Part shown: in pieces, positions 8,088 to 17,936 of the stretch
Layout of the letters: every line of letters begins with the position of its first letter
How positions within the stretch are numbered: the first letter of the stretch is position 1
Assembly: GCF_039908645.1 (NCBI RefSeq)
Contig: NZ_CP150917.1
Location: 370,501-434,500, forward strand
Length of the DNA: 64,000 nt
Source: Pseudomonas helvetica
GTDB taxonomy: Bacteria > Pseudomonadota > Gammaproteobacteria > Pseudomonadales > Pseudomonadaceae
Direction of reading: 5' to 3'
Notes under the pieces: generated by a model
Seen by the model: only the letters and a program-made list of their open reading frames with translations
What the model was told of the DNA's origin: nothing
Databases searched by the model: none
Made by a program: the position numbers and the translations under genes

Positions 8088-9554
8088 ATGGCTAATGATG
8101 ATCGTGCACGCAGTAAGCCGTTGATCGAGAAACGTTCGATCGACTACATCCCGGAAGCGGAAAGACACGGTCGTCTATTGAGTCAGTTCACCCTGTGGTT
8201 GGGTGCCAACCTGCAAATCACCGCGATTGTGACGGGTGCATTGGCGGTGGTACTGGGCGGGGATGTGTTCTGGTCGTTGGTCGGTTTGCTGATCGGCCAA
8301 TTGCTCGGCGGTGGCGTCATGGCGCTGCACGCCGCACAAGGTCCGCAACTCGGCTTGCCGCAAATGATCTCCAGTCGCGTGCAGTTTGGCGTGTATGGGG
8401 CGGTGATTCCGCTGGTGCTGGTGTGCCTGATGTACATCGGCTTCTCGGCCAGCGGATCCTTGCTGGCAGGGCAGGCAGTTGCGCAGTTGCTGCACGTCGA
8501 AGACTGGGTCGGTATCACGCTGTTCGCGGGCTCGATCATGGTCTTCACCATCTTCGGCTATCGGGTGATCCACGGCATCGGCCGGGTCGCCAGTGTGCTG
8601 GGCGTGGTGGCGTTCATCTACCTGTTCTACAAACTGCTGGCCGGTAACGACATCGGCGCATTGCTGGGCAACAAGCACTTCTCGGTGGCGAGTTTCCTGT
8701 TGGCGGTGTCGCTGTCGGCGTCCTGGCAGATCGCGTTCGGCCCTTATGTGGCGGACTACTCGCGTTACTTGCCGCGCAGCACGCAGGCTAAGAAAACCTT
8801 CTGGGCTGTTGGCCTGGGTTCGGTAATCGGTGCGCAGGCGTCGATGGTCTTCGGTGTGTTCGCCGCAGCCCTGGCCGGTTCGCAGTTCGCTCACCACGAG
8901 GTGTCGTTCATCGTCAGCCTGGGCGGTACCGGGATTGTCGCGGCGCTGCTGTACTTCGCCGTGGCTTTCGGCAAAGTCACCGTGACCACCTTGAACGCCT
9001 ACGGCAGCTTCATGTCGATCGCGACGATCATCAGTGGCTTCCGTGGCAGCCGCCACATTGGAAGCGGTGTGCGCCTGCTGTACATCTTCATCATGGTGTC
9101 GCTTGCCGCGGCTCTGGCATTGCTTGGCAAGGACTCGTTCCTCAAGGAATTCTCCGCGTTCATCCTGTTCCTGCTGGCGTTCTTCACGCCGTGGAGCGCG
9201 ATCAACCTGGTGGACTTCTACTGCATCACCAAAGAGCGTTATGACATTCCGGCACTGTCCAACCCCGAGGGTCGCTACGGTCGCTGGAACATCATGGGCA
9301 TCAGCATTTACGTGTTCGGCGTGTTGATTCAAATGCCGTTCATTTCCACTCACTTCTACACCGGCCCTCTGGTCGCGAGCCTCGGTGATACCGACATCTC
9401 GTGGATCATCGGCCTGGTGGTCCCGGCGGCGATGTATTACTTCGCAGCCAAGAAGTGGCATAGCGCAGTACCTGATCGGCTGATACTGCCGGTAGAGCAG
9501 GACGAGGCTGTAAAAGTGAAAACAAGCGGGGCGGATAGCGTTGCAGCAATCTGA
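8088..9554 (+). CDS. NCS1-family permease, probable urocanate transporter HutTu
   Basis: Polytopic inner-membrane protein of 488 residues of the nucleobase/cation symporter-1 (cytosine-purine permease) family, with about twelve hydrophobic segments. The N-terminal stretch RSKPLIEKRSIDYIPEAERHG and the later GPYVADYSRYLP are typical. A permease of this family sits between hutU and the ABC genes in P. fluorescens and was named HutTu for urocanate uptake, so that substrate is inferred from position; cytosine or another purine cannot be excluded by sequence alone. The ATG at 8088 follows GAGG. Confidence 0.88.
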   Translation: MANDDRARSKPLIEKRSIDYIPEAERHGRLLSQFTLWLGANLQITAIVTGALAVVLGGDVFWSLVGLLIGQLLGGGVMALHAAQGPQLGLPQMISSRVQFGVYGAVIPLVLVCLMYIGFSASGSLLAGQAVAQLLHVEDWVGITLFAGSIMVFTIFGYRVIHGIGRVASVLGVVAFIYLFYKLLAGNDIGALLGNKHFSVASFLLAVSLSASWQIAFGPYVADYSRYLPRSTQAKKTFWAVGLGSVIGAQASMVFGVFAAALAGSQFAHHEVSFIVSLGGTGIVAALLYFAVAFGKVTVTTLNAYGSFMSIATIISGFRGSRHIGSGVRLLYIFIMVSLAAALALLGKDSFLKEFSAFILFLLAFFTPWSAINLVDFYCITKERYDIPALSNPEGRYGRWNIMGISIYVFGVLIQMPFISTHFYTGPLVASLGDTDISWIIGLVVPAAMYYFAAKKWHSAVPDRLILPVEQDEAVKVKTSGADSVAAI

Positions 9555-9654
9555 CTGGACGAAACTGGCGAAGATCTTCGTGAAGGCACATCCTGAGATC
9601 TGGCAGTTGCGGGTCACCACCGACACTGCCAGGAAAATCAACGCGGAACTGTAG
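9541..9654 (+). pseudogene. possible remnant of an ABC binding-protein gene
   Basis: This stretch overlaps the permease 3' end in another frame and then continues in the gap before hutW. It reads DWTKLAKIFVKAHPEIW, then a run ending KINAEL before TAG. The pattern 'FVKAHPEI' followed by a Thr/Ala/Lys-rich helix is common in periplasmic binding proteins. No start codon or signal peptide remains, and the position is where hutX sits in other pseudomonads. It may be chance, so confidence is low. The rest of 9555-9724 holds no gene. Confidence 0.3.
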
Positions 9655-9724
9655 GCAGATACCTCCCGGCTAACCGAGAGGCTGGCCGGGACGTTCGCCA
9701 CATCCACTTGATTGAGAGTCTCTT

Positions 9725-10576
9725 ATGTTTCCCGAAAGCTTCACCTTTTCCATCGCCGACCGGGTCAACGTCTGGGTTGATTCGCTGGTCGTCAACTACG
9801 GGGATGTGTTCCGCCACATCTCCGACACCTTGCTCTGGGCCATCGTCAACCTCGAAGGCCTGCTGCGCGCGGCGCCGTGGTGGTTGATGCTGGTGATCGT
9901 TGCCGGCATTGCCTGGCACGCGACCCGCAAGCTGGTGACGACGGCGGTGATCGTTGGTTTGCTGTTCCTGGTGGGCGCTGTCGGCCTCTGGGACAAGCTC
10001 ATGCAAACGTTGGCACTGATGCTGGTGGCGACGGTTATTTCGGTGTTGATCGGCATTCCGTTGGGCATTTTGTCGGCACGCAGCAATCGCCTGCGTTCAG
10101 TGTTGATGCCGCTGCTCGACATCATGCAGACCATGCCCAGCTTCGTGTACCTGATCCCGGTGCTGATGCTGTTCGGTCTGGGCAAGGTCCCGGCGATTTT
10201 CGCCACGGTGATCTACGCCGTACCGCCGCTGATTCGCCTGACCGATCTGGGCATTCGCCAGGTCGATCGCGAAGTCATGGAAGCAATCAATGCCTTTGGT
10301 GCCAACCGCTGGCAGCAACTATTTGGCGTGCAACTGCCGCTGGCGCTGCCGAGCATCATGGCCGGGATCAACCAGACCACCATGATGGCCCTGTCGATGG
10401 TGGTGATCGCCTCGATGATCGGTGCGCGTGGCCTGGGTGAAGACGTGCTGGTGGGGATCCAGACCCTTAATGTCGGACGCGGTCTTGAAGCCGGTCTGGC
10501 GATCGTGATTCTGGCGGTGGTCATTGACCGCATTACCCAGGCCTACGGTCGTCCACGGCATGAGGTGAGCCAATGA
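9725..10576 (+). CDS. hutW: ABC transporter permease HutW (ProW type)
   Basis: Inner-membrane permease of a glycine-betaine/histidine-type ABC importer, 283 residues. It has about six hydrophobic segments and the EAA-loop region around REVMEAINAFGANRWQQLF and the typical GLGEDVLVGIQTLNVGRGLEAG. The stop codon overlaps the hutV start (ATGA), so the two are translationally coupled. In P. fluorescens HutXWV takes up histidine when it is a nitrogen source. Unusually, no hutX gene for the binding protein is found next to it here. Confidence 0.92.
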   Translation: MFPESFTFSIADRVNVWVDSLVVNYGDVFRHISDTLLWAIVNLEGLLRAAPWWLMLVIVAGIAWHATRKLVTTAVIVGLLFLVGAVGLWDKLMQTLALMLVATVISVLIGIPLGILSARSNRLRSVLMPLLDIMQTMPSFVYLIPVLMLFGLGKVPAIFATVIYAVPPLIRLTDLGIRQVDREVMEAINAFGANRWQQLFGVQLPLALPSIMAGINQTTMMALSMVVIASMIGARGLGEDVLVGIQTLNVGRGLEAGLAIVILAVVIDRITQAYGRPRHEVSQ

Positions 10577-11397
10577 GCAATGCCGCCAAGATCGAAGTCA
10601 AAAACGTTTTCAAGATTTTCGGTGACCGTTCGGCAGACGCGCTGGACATGATCCGACAGAACAAGAGCAAGGATCAGGTACTGGCCGAGACCGGCTGTGT
10701 GATTGGCGTGAATGATCTGTCACTGAGCATCGCTACCGGCGAGATATTCGTGATCATGGGCCTGTCGGGTTCCGGCAAGTCGACACTGGTGCGGCACATC
10801 AACCGCCTGATCGACCCGACCAGCGGCGTGATCCTGGTGGATGGCGTGGACATCCTGCAATACGACATGGAAGCCCTGCGCGAATTTCGTCGGCACAAGA
10901 TCAGCATGGTGTTCCAGAGCTTCGGCCTGTTGCCCCACAAGAACGTACTGGACAACGTCGCCTACGGTTTGAAAGTGCGTGGTGAAAGCAAGCAAGTGTG
11001 CGCCGAGCGCGCGCAGCACTGGATCAACACCGTGGGCCTTCAAGGCTACGAAAACAAATACCCGCATCAGCTGTCTGGCGGTATGCGTCAGCGTGTGGGC
11101 CTGGCTCGCGCCTTGGCGGCGGACACCGACATCATCCTGATGGATGAAGCCTTCAGTGCCCTTGACCCGCTGATCCGCGCCGAGATGCAGGACCAGTTGC
11201 TCGAACTGCAACAGACCTTGCACAAGACCATCGTTTTCATCACCCATGACCTCGATGAAGCCGTGCGCATCGGTAACCGGATTGCGATTCTCAAGGATGG
11301 GCAGTTGATCCAGGTCGGCACGCCGAAAGAGATCCTTCACTCGCCGGCCGATGAATACGTCGACCGGTTTGTCCAGCGGCGTGCGGCGGTGGTTTAG
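10573..11397 (+). CDS. hutV: ABC transporter ATP-binding protein HutV (ProV type)
   Basis: ATPase of the HutWV importer, 274 residues. Walker A GLSGSGKST is at residues 63-71, the signature LSGGMRQR at about 165-172, and Walker B ILMDEAFSALDP just after. It carries the ProV-type N-terminal extension (VFKIFGDRSADALDM) but lacks C-terminal CBS domains, as usual for HutV/ChoV. It overlaps hutW by 4 bases. A tiny open frame of 14 codons at 11408-11452 follows, without known relatives. Confidence 0.93.
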   Translation: MSNAAKIEVKNVFKIFGDRSADALDMIRQNKSKDQVLAETGCVIGVNDLSLSIATGEIFVIMGLSGSGKSTLVRHINRLIDPTSGVILVDGVDILQYDMEALREFRRHKISMVFQSFGLLPHKNVLDNVAYGLKVRGESKQVCAERAQHWINTVGLQGYENKYPHQLSGGMRQRVGLARALAADTDIILMDEAFSALDPLIRAEMQDQLLELQQTLHKTIVFITHDLDEAVRIGNRIAILKDGQLIQVGTPKEILHSPADEYVDRFVQRRAAVV

Positions 11398-11569
11398 GAG
11401 AGATGCCATGTTTCAGGCTGAATTGATTTTGAAAGACCCGATACTGCTGTAAACCGCGTTACCCAAGTTGTACTGATTTCTACAAAAGCCAGCGTGCCAA
11501 GGCGCCACCCCCTCAAGAAGCGGGCGGCGACGGACAACGGAATCATCCGGAGCGTCTGGTTAGTTAACT

Positions 11570-11586
11570 GCTCTTATATAAAGAGC
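11570..11586. promoter_or_regulatory. small palindrome upstream of hutH
   Basis: GCTCTT-ATATA-AAGAGC, six-base perfect arms, 15 bases before the AAAGGAG ribosome site of hutH. It could be an operator or a leader hairpin. The rest of the gap 11398-11614 shows no gene beyond a doubtful 14-codon frame. Confidence 0.4.
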
Positions 11587-11614
11587 ATAAAAAACTCTCA
11601 AAAGGAGAATAAAT

Positions 11615-13147
11615 GTGACTGCTCTGAATCTTATCCCTGGCCAACTGAGTCTTGCCCAACTGCGCGCTGTTTATCAGCAACCGGTCAACGTCCGTCTCGA
11701 CGACAGTGCCTCTGCCCAGATCGAAGCCAGTGTTGCCTGCGTGGAACAGATCCTCGTGGAAAACCGCACGGCCTACGGTATCAACACCGGTTTCGGCCTG
11801 CTGGCTTCGACCCGCATTGCCAGCGAAGACCTGGAAAACCTCCAGCGCTCGCTGGTGTTGTCTCACGCTGCCGGTGTGGGCGAGCCAATCAGCGACGCTC
11901 TGGTGCGTCTGATCATGGTGCTCAAGGTCAACAGCCTGAGCCGTGGTTTCTCCGGCATTCGCCGGGTGGTGATCGACGCGCTGATCGCCTTGATCAACGC
12001 TGAGGTTTACCCGCACATTCCGTTGAAAGGTTCGGTCGGTGCTTCCGGTGACCTGGCGCCTCTGGCCCACATGTCGCTGGTGCTGCTGGGCGAAGGCAAG
12101 GCCCGTTACAAAGGTGAATGGCTGCCAGCAACTGAAGCGCTGAAAGTCGCAGGCCTGCAACCGCTGACCCTGGCGGCCAAAGAAGGCCTGGCGCTGCTTA
12201 ACGGCACTCAGGTGTCCACCGCTTACGCACTGCGTGGCCTGTTCGAAGGCGAAGACCTGTTCGCTGGCGCCCTGGCCCTTGGCGGTCTGACCGTTGAAGC
12301 CGTACTGGGCTCGCGCTCGCCGTTCGATGCGCGGATTCACGCTGCTCGTGGTCAAAAAGGCCAGATCGACGCCGCCGCCGCTTACCGCGACCTGCTGGGC
12401 GAGCGTAGTGAAGTCTCCGATTCGCACCAGAACTGCGAAAAGGTTCAGGACCCGTACTCGCTGCGCTGCCAGCCACAAGTCATGGGCGCTTGCCTGACTC
12501 AGTTCCGTCAGGCCGCTGAGGTGTTGGCGATCGAAGCCAACGCCGTGTCGGATAACCCGTTGGTTTTCGCGGCTGAAGGTGACGTGATCTCCGGCGGTAA
12601 CTTCCACGCCGAGCCGGTTGCCATGGCAGCTGACAACATGGCCCTGGCCATCGCTGAAATCGGTTCCCTGAGCGAGCGTCGCATCTCGCTGATGATGGAC
12701 AAGCACATGTCGCAACTGCCGCCGTTCCTGGTGGCCAACGGTGGCGTGAACTCCGGCTTCATGATCGCTCAGGTGACTGCGGCGGCTCTGGCCAGCGAAA
12801 ACAAGGCACTGGCGCATCCGCATTCGGTCGACAGCCTGCCGACGTCCGCCAACCAGGAAGACCACGTTTCCATGGCCCCGGCCGCTGGCAAGCGTCTGTG
12901 GGAAATGGCTGAAAACACTCGCGGCGTTCTGGCTGTCGAGTGGCTGGCTGCCTGCCAGGGTCTGGACCTGCGCGACGGTCTGAAGACTTCGTCGAAACTG
13001 GAAAAAGCTCGCAGCACCCTGCGCGCCAAAGTACCGTTCTACGAGAAGGACCGTTTCTTTGCACCGGACATCAACGCCGCGAGCGAGCTGCTGGCTTCGC
13101 GTTGCCTGAATGAGCTGGTGATGGCGAAGTTGTTGCCTAGCCTGTAA
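11615..13147 (+). CDS. hutH: histidine ammonia-lyase
   Basis: First enzyme of the pathway: L-histidine to trans-urocanate and ammonia. The 510-residue length is typical. The Ala-Ser-Gly triad that forms the MIO prosthetic group is at residues 143-145 ([16 protein letters not shown]), and the family stretch [12 protein letters not shown] is at about 53-64. Translation appears to begin at GTG 11615, well spaced from AAAGGAG; an ATG two bases earlier in another frame is followed at once by TGA (see findings). It lies in the hut operon after hutV. Confidence 0.97.
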   Translation: MTALNLIPGQLSLAQLRAVYQQPVNVRLDDSASAQIEASVACVEQILVENRTAYGINTGFGLLASTRIASEDLENLQRSLVLSHAAGVGEPISDALVRLIMVLKVNSLSRGFSGIRRVVIDALIALINAEVYPHIPLKGSVGASGDLAPLAHMSLVLLGEGKARYKGEWLPATEALKVAGLQPLTLAAKEGLALLNGTQVSTAYALRGLFEGEDLFAGALALGGLTVEAVLGSRSPFDARIHAARGQKGQIDAAAAYRDLLGERSEVSDSHQNCEKVQDPYSLRCQPQVMGACLTQFRQAAEVLAIEANAVSDNPLVFAAEGDVISGGNFHAEPVAMAADNMALAIAEIGSLSERRISLMMDKHMSQLPPFLVANGGVNSGFMIAQVTAAALASENKALAHPHSVDSLPTSANQEDHVSMAPAAGKRLWEMAENTRGVLAVEWLAACQGLDLRDGLKTSSKLEKARSTLRAKVPFYEKDRFFAPDINAASELLASRCLNELVMAKLLPSL

Positions 13148-13165
13148 GTCTGATGATCGTTCCCA

Positions 13166-13205
13166 CACTGATCGTTCCCACGCTCCCGCGTGGGAACGAT
13201 CAGTG
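13166..13205. repeat. perfect 18-bp inverted repeat between hutH and hutT
   Basis: CACTGATCGTTCCCACGC, TCCC loop, and the exact reverse complement. The core CGTTCCCACGC / GCGTGGGAACG belongs to a third dispersed family; a diverged pair is at 54855-54937. With no U-tract it is more likely an mRNA-stabilising or attenuating hairpin than a terminator. Confidence 0.85.
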
Positions 13206-13233
13206 TCATGGGGGAACAATCATTTCCGCCGAT

Positions 13234-13241
13234 AAAAATAA
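13234..13241 (+). promoter_or_regulatory. possible Crc/Hfq (CA) motif before hutT
   Basis: AAAAATAA fits AANAANAA, the RNA motif bound by Hfq/Crc for catabolite repression in Pseudomonas. It lies four bases before the AGGA ribosome site of hutT, which is where such motifs act. The motif is short and could occur by chance. Confidence 0.35.
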
Positions 13242-13254
13242 CTAAGGACGAGAA

Positions 13255-14661
13255 ATGCAAAAGCCAGCAAACGGCTTGAAACGCGGGCTATCGGCCCGAC
13301 ATATTCGCTTTATGGCACTGGGGTCGGCGATCGGCACCGGGCTGTTTTACGGTTCTGCCTCGGCCATCCAGATGGCCGGTCCTGCGGTGCTGCTTGCGTA
13401 CCTGATTGGTGGCGCAGCGGTGTTCATGGTCATGCGCGCCCTTGGCGAAATGGCTGTGCACAACCCGGTCGCAGGTTCTTTCGGTCAATACGCCAGTACT
13501 TACCTGGGACCGATGGCAGGCTTCATCCTCGGTTGGACGTACGCATTCGAAATGGTCATCGTCGGCATGGCCGACGTCACTGCGTTCGGTATTTACATGG
13601 GCTTCTGGTTCCCGGAAGTCTCTCGCTGGATTTGGGTATTGGGCGTCGTTTCTATCGTCGGCGGCTTGAACCTGTGCAACGTCAAAGTCTTCGGCGAAAT
13701 GGAGTTCTGGCTGTCGCTGCTCAAGGTCGCCGCCATCGTTGCGATGATCCTCGGGGGCTTCGGCATCATGCTGTTCGGTATCAGCACGGCCCCAGGCCAG
13801 GTGACCGACATCAGCAACCTCTGGACCCAAGGTGGCTTCATGCCTAATGGCATGGGCGGTCTGATCGCTTCGTTCGCGGTGGTGATGTTTGCGTTTGGCG
13901 GTATTGAAATCATCGGCGTCACCGCCGGTGAGGCCAAAGACCCGCAGCACGTGCTGCCTCGTGCAATCAACGCCGTACCGTTGCGGATTCTGCTGTTCTA
14001 CGTGCTGACGATGCTGGTGCTGATGTCGATCTTTCCTTGGCAGCAGATCGGTAGCCAGGGCAGCCCGTTCGTGCAGATCTTCGATAAGCTGGGGATCAGC
14101 TCGGCGGCCACCATCCTTAATATTGTGGTGATTACGGCGGCGATTTCGGCGATCAACAGTGACATCTTCGGCGCTGGCCGCATGATGTTCGGTCTGGCCC
14201 AGCAAGGGCACGCACCGAAGGGCTTCGCCCACCTGTCGCGCAATGGCGTGCCATGGATGACCGTGGTGGTGATGAGCGTTGCGCTGCTGCTGGGCGTGTT
14301 GCTGAACTACCTGATCCCGGAAAACGTGTTTCTGCTGATCGCGTCCATTGCGACCTTTGCTACCGTCTGGGTCTGGCTGATGATTCTGTTCACTCAGGTG
14401 GCGATGCGTCGCTCCATGACCGCCGAGCAAGTGGCGCAGCTGAAATTCCCGGTACCGTTCTGGCCGTATGCGCCGATGGCGGCGATTGCCTTCATGCTGT
14501 TTGTCTTCGGCGTGCTGGGTTATTTCCCGGATACCCAAGCGGCGCTGATCGTCGGCGTGGTCTGGATCGTGTTGCTGGTACTGGCCTATCTGATGTGGGT
14601 CAAGCCGGCTGCAGGGCAGGCGGCCCTGGTCGCGCGTGATCCTTCTTTTTCTAATCGATAA
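13255..14661 (+). CDS. hutT: APC-family amino acid permease, histidine transporter HutT
   Basis: Inner-membrane permease of 468 residues and about twelve membrane segments, of the amino acid-polyamine-organocation superfamily (ProY/AroP-like). The N-terminal substrate-site stretch [19 protein letters not shown] (about residues 20-38) is typical. Its position between hutH and hutI and the family assignment support the role of the major histidine importer (HutTh of P. fluorescens). Proline or another amino acid is the alternative by family alone. An AAGGACGAG ribosome site precedes ATG 13255. Confidence 0.92.
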   Translation: MQKPANGLKRGLSARHIRFMALGSAIGTGLFYGSASAIQMAGPAVLLAYLIGGAAVFMVMRALGEMAVHNPVAGSFGQYASTYLGPMAGFILGWTYAFEMVIVGMADVTAFGIYMGFWFPEVSRWIWVLGVVSIVGGLNLCNVKVFGEMEFWLSLLKVAAIVAMILGGFGIMLFGISTAPGQVTDISNLWTQGGFMPNGMGGLIASFAVVMFAFGGIEIIGVTAGEAKDPQHVLPRAINAVPLRILLFYVLTMLVLMSIFPWQQIGSQGSPFVQIFDKLGISSAATILNIVVITAAISAINSDIFGAGRMMFGLAQQGHAPKGFAHLSRNGVPWMTVVVMSVALLLGVLLNYLIPENVFLLIASIATFATVWVWLMILFTQVAMRRSMTAEQVAQLKFPVPFWPYAPMAAIAFMLFVFGVLGYFPDTQAALIVGVVWIVLLVLAYLMWVKPAAGQAALVARDPSFSNR

Positions 14662-14677
14662 CTAACGGAGGCCTCGG

Positions 14678-15883
14678 ATGAAAACTCTCTGGCAACACTG
14701 CCACGTTGCAAGCATGGCGCAGGGCACTTACTCGATCATCGAGGATGCCGCCATCGTGACGTCAGGAGCGCACATTGAGTGGATCGGCCCACGTAGCGAG
14801 CTGCCGTCCGGCGAGTACCTCGAGGTCCATGACCTCGCGGGGGCCTGGGTCACCCCGGGCCTGATCGACTGCCACACCCACACGGTGTTCGGCGGCAATC
14901 GCAGCGGCGAGTTCGAGCAACGCCTGCAAGGCGTGAGCTACGCAGAAATCGCCGCGGCCGGTGGCGGCATTGCCAGCACTGTGCGTGCCACGCGTGCGGC
15001 GACCGAGGACGAGCTGTTCGCCAGTGCGAAGAAGCGTCTGAAAAGCCTGATGCGTGACGGTGTGACCAGCATCGAGATGAAATCCGGTTATGGCCTCGAC
15101 CTCGCCAGTGAGCGGAAGATCCTGCGGGTGATCCGTCGTCTCGGCGCCGAACTGCCGATCAGTGTGCGCAGCACCTGCCTGGCCGCTCACGCCTTGCCGC
15201 CAGAGTACGCCGACCGCGCCGACGACTATATCGAGCATATCTGCAGCGAAATGCTGCCGGCGCTGGCCGCAGAAGGCCTGGTCGATGCGGTGGATGCGTT
15301 CTGTGAATACCTGGCGTTCTCGCCAGCGCAGGTCGAGCGAGTGTTCGTCGCCGCGCAGAAGCTCGGTTTGCCGGTGAAGCTGCATGCCGAGCAACTGTCG
15401 TCCTTGCACGGCTCCAGCCTGGCAGCGCGTTATCACGCGCTGTCGGCCGACCATCTGGAGTTCATGACCGAAGAGGACGCCATCGCCATGGCGGCCTCCG
15501 GGACCGTTGCCGTGTTGCTGCCAGGAGCCTTCTACTTCCTGCGGGAAACCCAATTGCCGCCGATGGATGCCTTGCGCAAGCATGGGGTGAAAATCGCCAT
15601 CGCCAGCGACCTTAACCCTGGCACTTCGCCGGCGTTGTCGGTTCGGTTGATGTTGAACATGGCCTGCACCTGCTTCCGCATGACCCCGGAAGAGGCCCTG
15701 GCCGGCGCGACCATTCACGCCGCGACGGCATTGGGCATGGAGCGTACCCACGGTTCGCTTGAAGTCGGCAAAGTCGCCGACTTCGTGGCCTGGCAAATCG
15801 ATCGTCCAGCCGACCTGTCGTACTGGTTGGGCGGTGACCTGGAAAAACGCGTCGTGCGTCACGGCGTTGAAGTCGAGTTATAG
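14678..15883 (+). CDS. hutI: imidazolonepropionase
   Basis: Amidohydrolase that opens the ring of 4-imidazolone-5-propionate to give N-formimino-L-glutamate. Length 401 residues. Metal-ligand motifs: [16 protein letters not shown] (about residues 66-81), a histidine in [17 protein letters not shown], and the Asp of [12 protein letters not shown]. An ACGGAGG ribosome site precedes the ATG. It starts 16 bp after hutT and leads directly into hutG, whose ribosome site overlaps the hutI stop codon, indicating coupled translation. Confidence 0.97.
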   Translation: MKTLWQHCHVASMAQGTYSIIEDAAIVTSGAHIEWIGPRSELPSGEYLEVHDLAGAWVTPGLIDCHTHTVFGGNRSGEFEQRLQGVSYAEIAAAGGGIASTVRATRAATEDELFASAKKRLKSLMRDGVTSIEMKSGYGLDLASERKILRVIRRLGAELPISVRSTCLAAHALPPEYADRADDYIEHICSEMLPALAAEGLVDAVDAFCEYLAFSPAQVERVFVAAQKLGLPVKLHAEQLSSLHGSSLAARYHALSADHLEFMTEEDAIAMAASGTVAVLLPGAFYFLRETQLPPMDALRKHGVKIAIASDLNPGTSPALSVRLMLNMACTCFRMTPEEALAGATIHAATALGMERTHGSLEVGKVADFVAWQIDRPADLSYWLGGDLEKRVVRHGVEVEL

Positions 15884-15893
15884 GAGAACGGTT

Positions 15894-16694
15894 GTGGATA
15901 AGGTTCTGAACTTCAAACAAGGCCGGGTGCCGCTGCTGATCAGCATGCCTCACGCTGGCGTGCGTCTGACGCCTGCGGTTGAAGCCGGTTTGATTCCCGA
16001 AGCAAAAAGCCTGCCGGACACCGACTGGCATATTCCCACGCTCTACGAGTTCGCCGCCGAGCTGGGTGCCAGCACCCTGGCCGCCGAGTATTCGCGGTTC
16101 GTCATCGACCTCAACCGGCCGTCCGATGACAAGCCGATGTATGTAGGTGCGACGACGGGCCTGTACCCGGCGACATTGTTCGACGGCGTGCCGTTGTTCC
16201 GCGAAGGGCTGGAGCCGTCGGCTGAGGAACGTGCGAGCTACCTGGAAAAGGTCTGGACGCCGTACCACAGCACCCTGCAGCAAGAGCTGGCGCGGCTGAA
16301 GGCCGAGTTCGGTTATGCGTTGTTGTTCGATGCGCATTCGATCCGTTCGGTGATCCCGCACCTGTTCGACGGCAAGCTGCCGGACTTCAACCTCGGCACG
16401 TTCAACGGCGCCAGTTGCGATCCGCAGCTGGCCAGCCAGCTCGAAGCGATCTGCGCCCGGCACACGGATTACAGCCATGTGCTTAACGGGCGCTTCAAGG
16501 GCGGCCACATCACCCGTCATTACGGCAACCCGGCCGAAAACATCCATGCGGTGCAGCTGGAGTTGGGGCAGTGCACTTACATGGAAGAGGTCGAACCGTT
16601 CCGCTATCGGCCTGACCTGGCGGCACCGACGCAGGTGGTGCTCAAGGAGTTGCTGCAAGGGTTGTTGGTCTGGGGGCAGAAACACTACGCCTGA
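15894..16694 (+). CDS. hutG: N-formylglutamate deformylase
   Basis: Zinc enzyme (N-formylglutamate amidohydrolase family) that hydrolyses N-formylglutamate, made by HutF, to glutamate and formate. From the GTG at 15894 it has 266 residues. Motifs: LLISMPHAGVRLTP (about residues 13-26), DTDWHIPTLYEF, ALLFDAHSIRS and the C-terminal GGHITRHYGNP. The frame is open further upstream inside hutI, but GTG 15894 follows AGGAG overlapping the hutI stop and gives the family length. Last gene of the hut run; a REP pair follows. Confidence 0.95.
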   Translation: MDKVLNFKQGRVPLLISMPHAGVRLTPAVEAGLIPEAKSLPDTDWHIPTLYEFAAELGASTLAAEYSRFVIDLNRPSDDKPMYVGATTGLYPATLFDGVPLFREGLEPSAEERASYLEKVWTPYHSTLQQELARLKAEFGYALLFDAHSIRSVIPHLFDGKLPDFNLGTFNGASCDPQLASQLEAICARHTDYSHVLNGRFKGGHITRHYGNPAENIHAVQLELGQCTYMEEVEPFRYRPDLAAPTQVVLKELLQGLLVWGQKHYA

Positions 16695-16703
16695 CACTAT
16701 CTT

Positions 16704-16834
16704 GTGGCGAGGGAGCTTGCTCCCGCTCAACTGCGCAGCAGTTGCAAAGCCTGCCAGTCGGATCTTGCAGATACTGAGAGGTGGCTGTTTTCAGGGCCGC
16801 TTCGCGGCCCAGCGGGAGCAAGCCCCCTCGCCAC
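16704..16834. repeat. inverted REP pair (GTGGCGAGGG family)
   Basis: Outer copies of GTGGCGAGGGAGCTTGCTCC and its inverse, with a CTGCGCAGCAG inner hairpin. It marks the boundary between hutG and the next transcription unit. Bases 16835-16973 hold no gene and probably the promoter of the binding-protein gene. Confidence 0.88.
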
Positions 16835-16973
16835 AACGATCGGTTGCGGTCGCCACCGTGCAAGACACGGTCGCCTCAGGGCGTTTTTGTCGCTCAGACG
16901 CTGAGTAACGTTGTGGGCACGGTGCACGAAGACACCGGGCCCACAATAACCAGCTGCCGAGCGAGCCTTCCCG

Positions 16974-17921
16974 ATGAAACGACTGTTCAACCGCTGTCTG
17001 TTAATCCTTACCGGCACCGCACTCCTGAGCGCCAACACCTTTGCCAGCGAACCGGCGTCCTGCCAATCCGTGCGCATGGGCGTGGTCAACTGGACCGACG
17101 TGATCGCCACCAGTGGCATGGCCGAAGTCTTGCTCAACGGGCTTGGCTACGAAAGCAAGCAAACCAGCGCCGTGCAGCAAATCATCTTCGCCGGCATCCG
17201 CGACAAACGCCTGGATATCTTCCTCGGCTACTGGAAGCCCGCGATGGACAAGAACATCGCGCCGTTCATCGCCGCCAATCAGCTCAAAGTCATGGACAAG
17301 CCCAGCCTGTCTGACGCCCAGGCGACCCTTGCAGTGCCTGATTATGTCGCGGCAGCTGGCCTGAAAACCTTCGGCGATATCGCCAGATTCAAAGACCAGC
17401 TGGGTGGCAAGATCTACGGCATCGAGCCGGGCAGCGGCGCCAACACCACGATCAAAACCATGATCGAGACCAATCACTTTGGCCTCAAGGACTTCAAGCT
17501 GATCGAATCCGGCGAGGCCGGCATGCTGGCCGCCGTGCAGCGGGCAATCAATCGCAAGGAGTTCGTGGTGTTCGTCGGCTGGACCCCGCATCCAATGAAC
17601 ATCAACATGAAGATCAACTACCTGACCGGCAGCGAGGATGTGTACGGCCCTAACGAAGGTGCAGCGACGGTTTCGACCGTGACCGCGCCGGATTATGCCC
17701 AGCGTTGCCCGAACGTGAACCGCCTGTTGGAAAACCTGACGTTCACCGCCGCTCAGGAAAGCCAGTTGATGGTGCCGATCATGGAGCGCAAGACCGCACA
17801 GGAAGTTGCCCGCCAATGGCTGCGTGACCATCCCGAGGATCTTCAGCGTTGGTTGGCGGGAGTCAGCAGTTTCGATGGCAAGGACGGTGTGAAGGCGGTA
17901 CAAGCCAGCCTGAAGCTCTGA
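16974..17921 (+). CDS. choline/betaine-family ABC substrate-binding protein
   Basis: Periplasmic binding protein of 315 residues with a signal peptide (cleavage probably after NTFAS). It belongs to the OpuAC/ProX superfamily and is closest in pattern to ChoX-type choline binders: CQSVRMGVVNWTDVIATSGM, IFAGIRDKRLDIFLGYWKP, YGIEPGSGANTTIKTMI and FVGWTPHPMN. The Trp and Tyr residues in NWTD, GYW and GW can form the aromatic box for a quaternary amine. No permease or ATPase gene is beside it, as is known for CbcX/BetX/CaiX, which share CbcWV. Serving HutWV is a second possibility. An esterase gene follows after 15 bp. Confidence 0.87.
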   Translation: MKRLFNRCLLILTGTALLSANTFASEPASCQSVRMGVVNWTDVIATSGMAEVLLNGLGYESKQTSAVQQIIFAGIRDKRLDIFLGYWKPAMDKNIAPFIAANQLKVMDKPSLSDAQATLAVPDYVAAAGLKTFGDIARFKDQLGGKIYGIEPGSGANTTIKTMIETNHFGLKDFKLIESGEAGMLAAVQRAINRKEFVVFVGWTPHPMNINMKINYLTGSEDVYGPNEGAATVSTVTAPDYAQRCPNVNRLLENLTFTAAQESQLMVPIMERKTAQEVARQWLRDHPEDLQRWLAGVSSFDGKDGVKAVQASLKL

Positions 17922-17936
17922 GCCGTCGAGAACCTT

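Noticed and set aside
6122..8089. 655-codon open frame on the minus strand
   Set aside because: It lies opposite hutU, a certain gene, and its Val/Gly/His/Arg-rich translation is typical of antisense shadow frames in GC-rich DNA.
11408..11452. 14-codon frame after hutV
   Set aside because: It follows a GGAGAG sequence and could be translated, but it is too short and unlike any known peptide to call.
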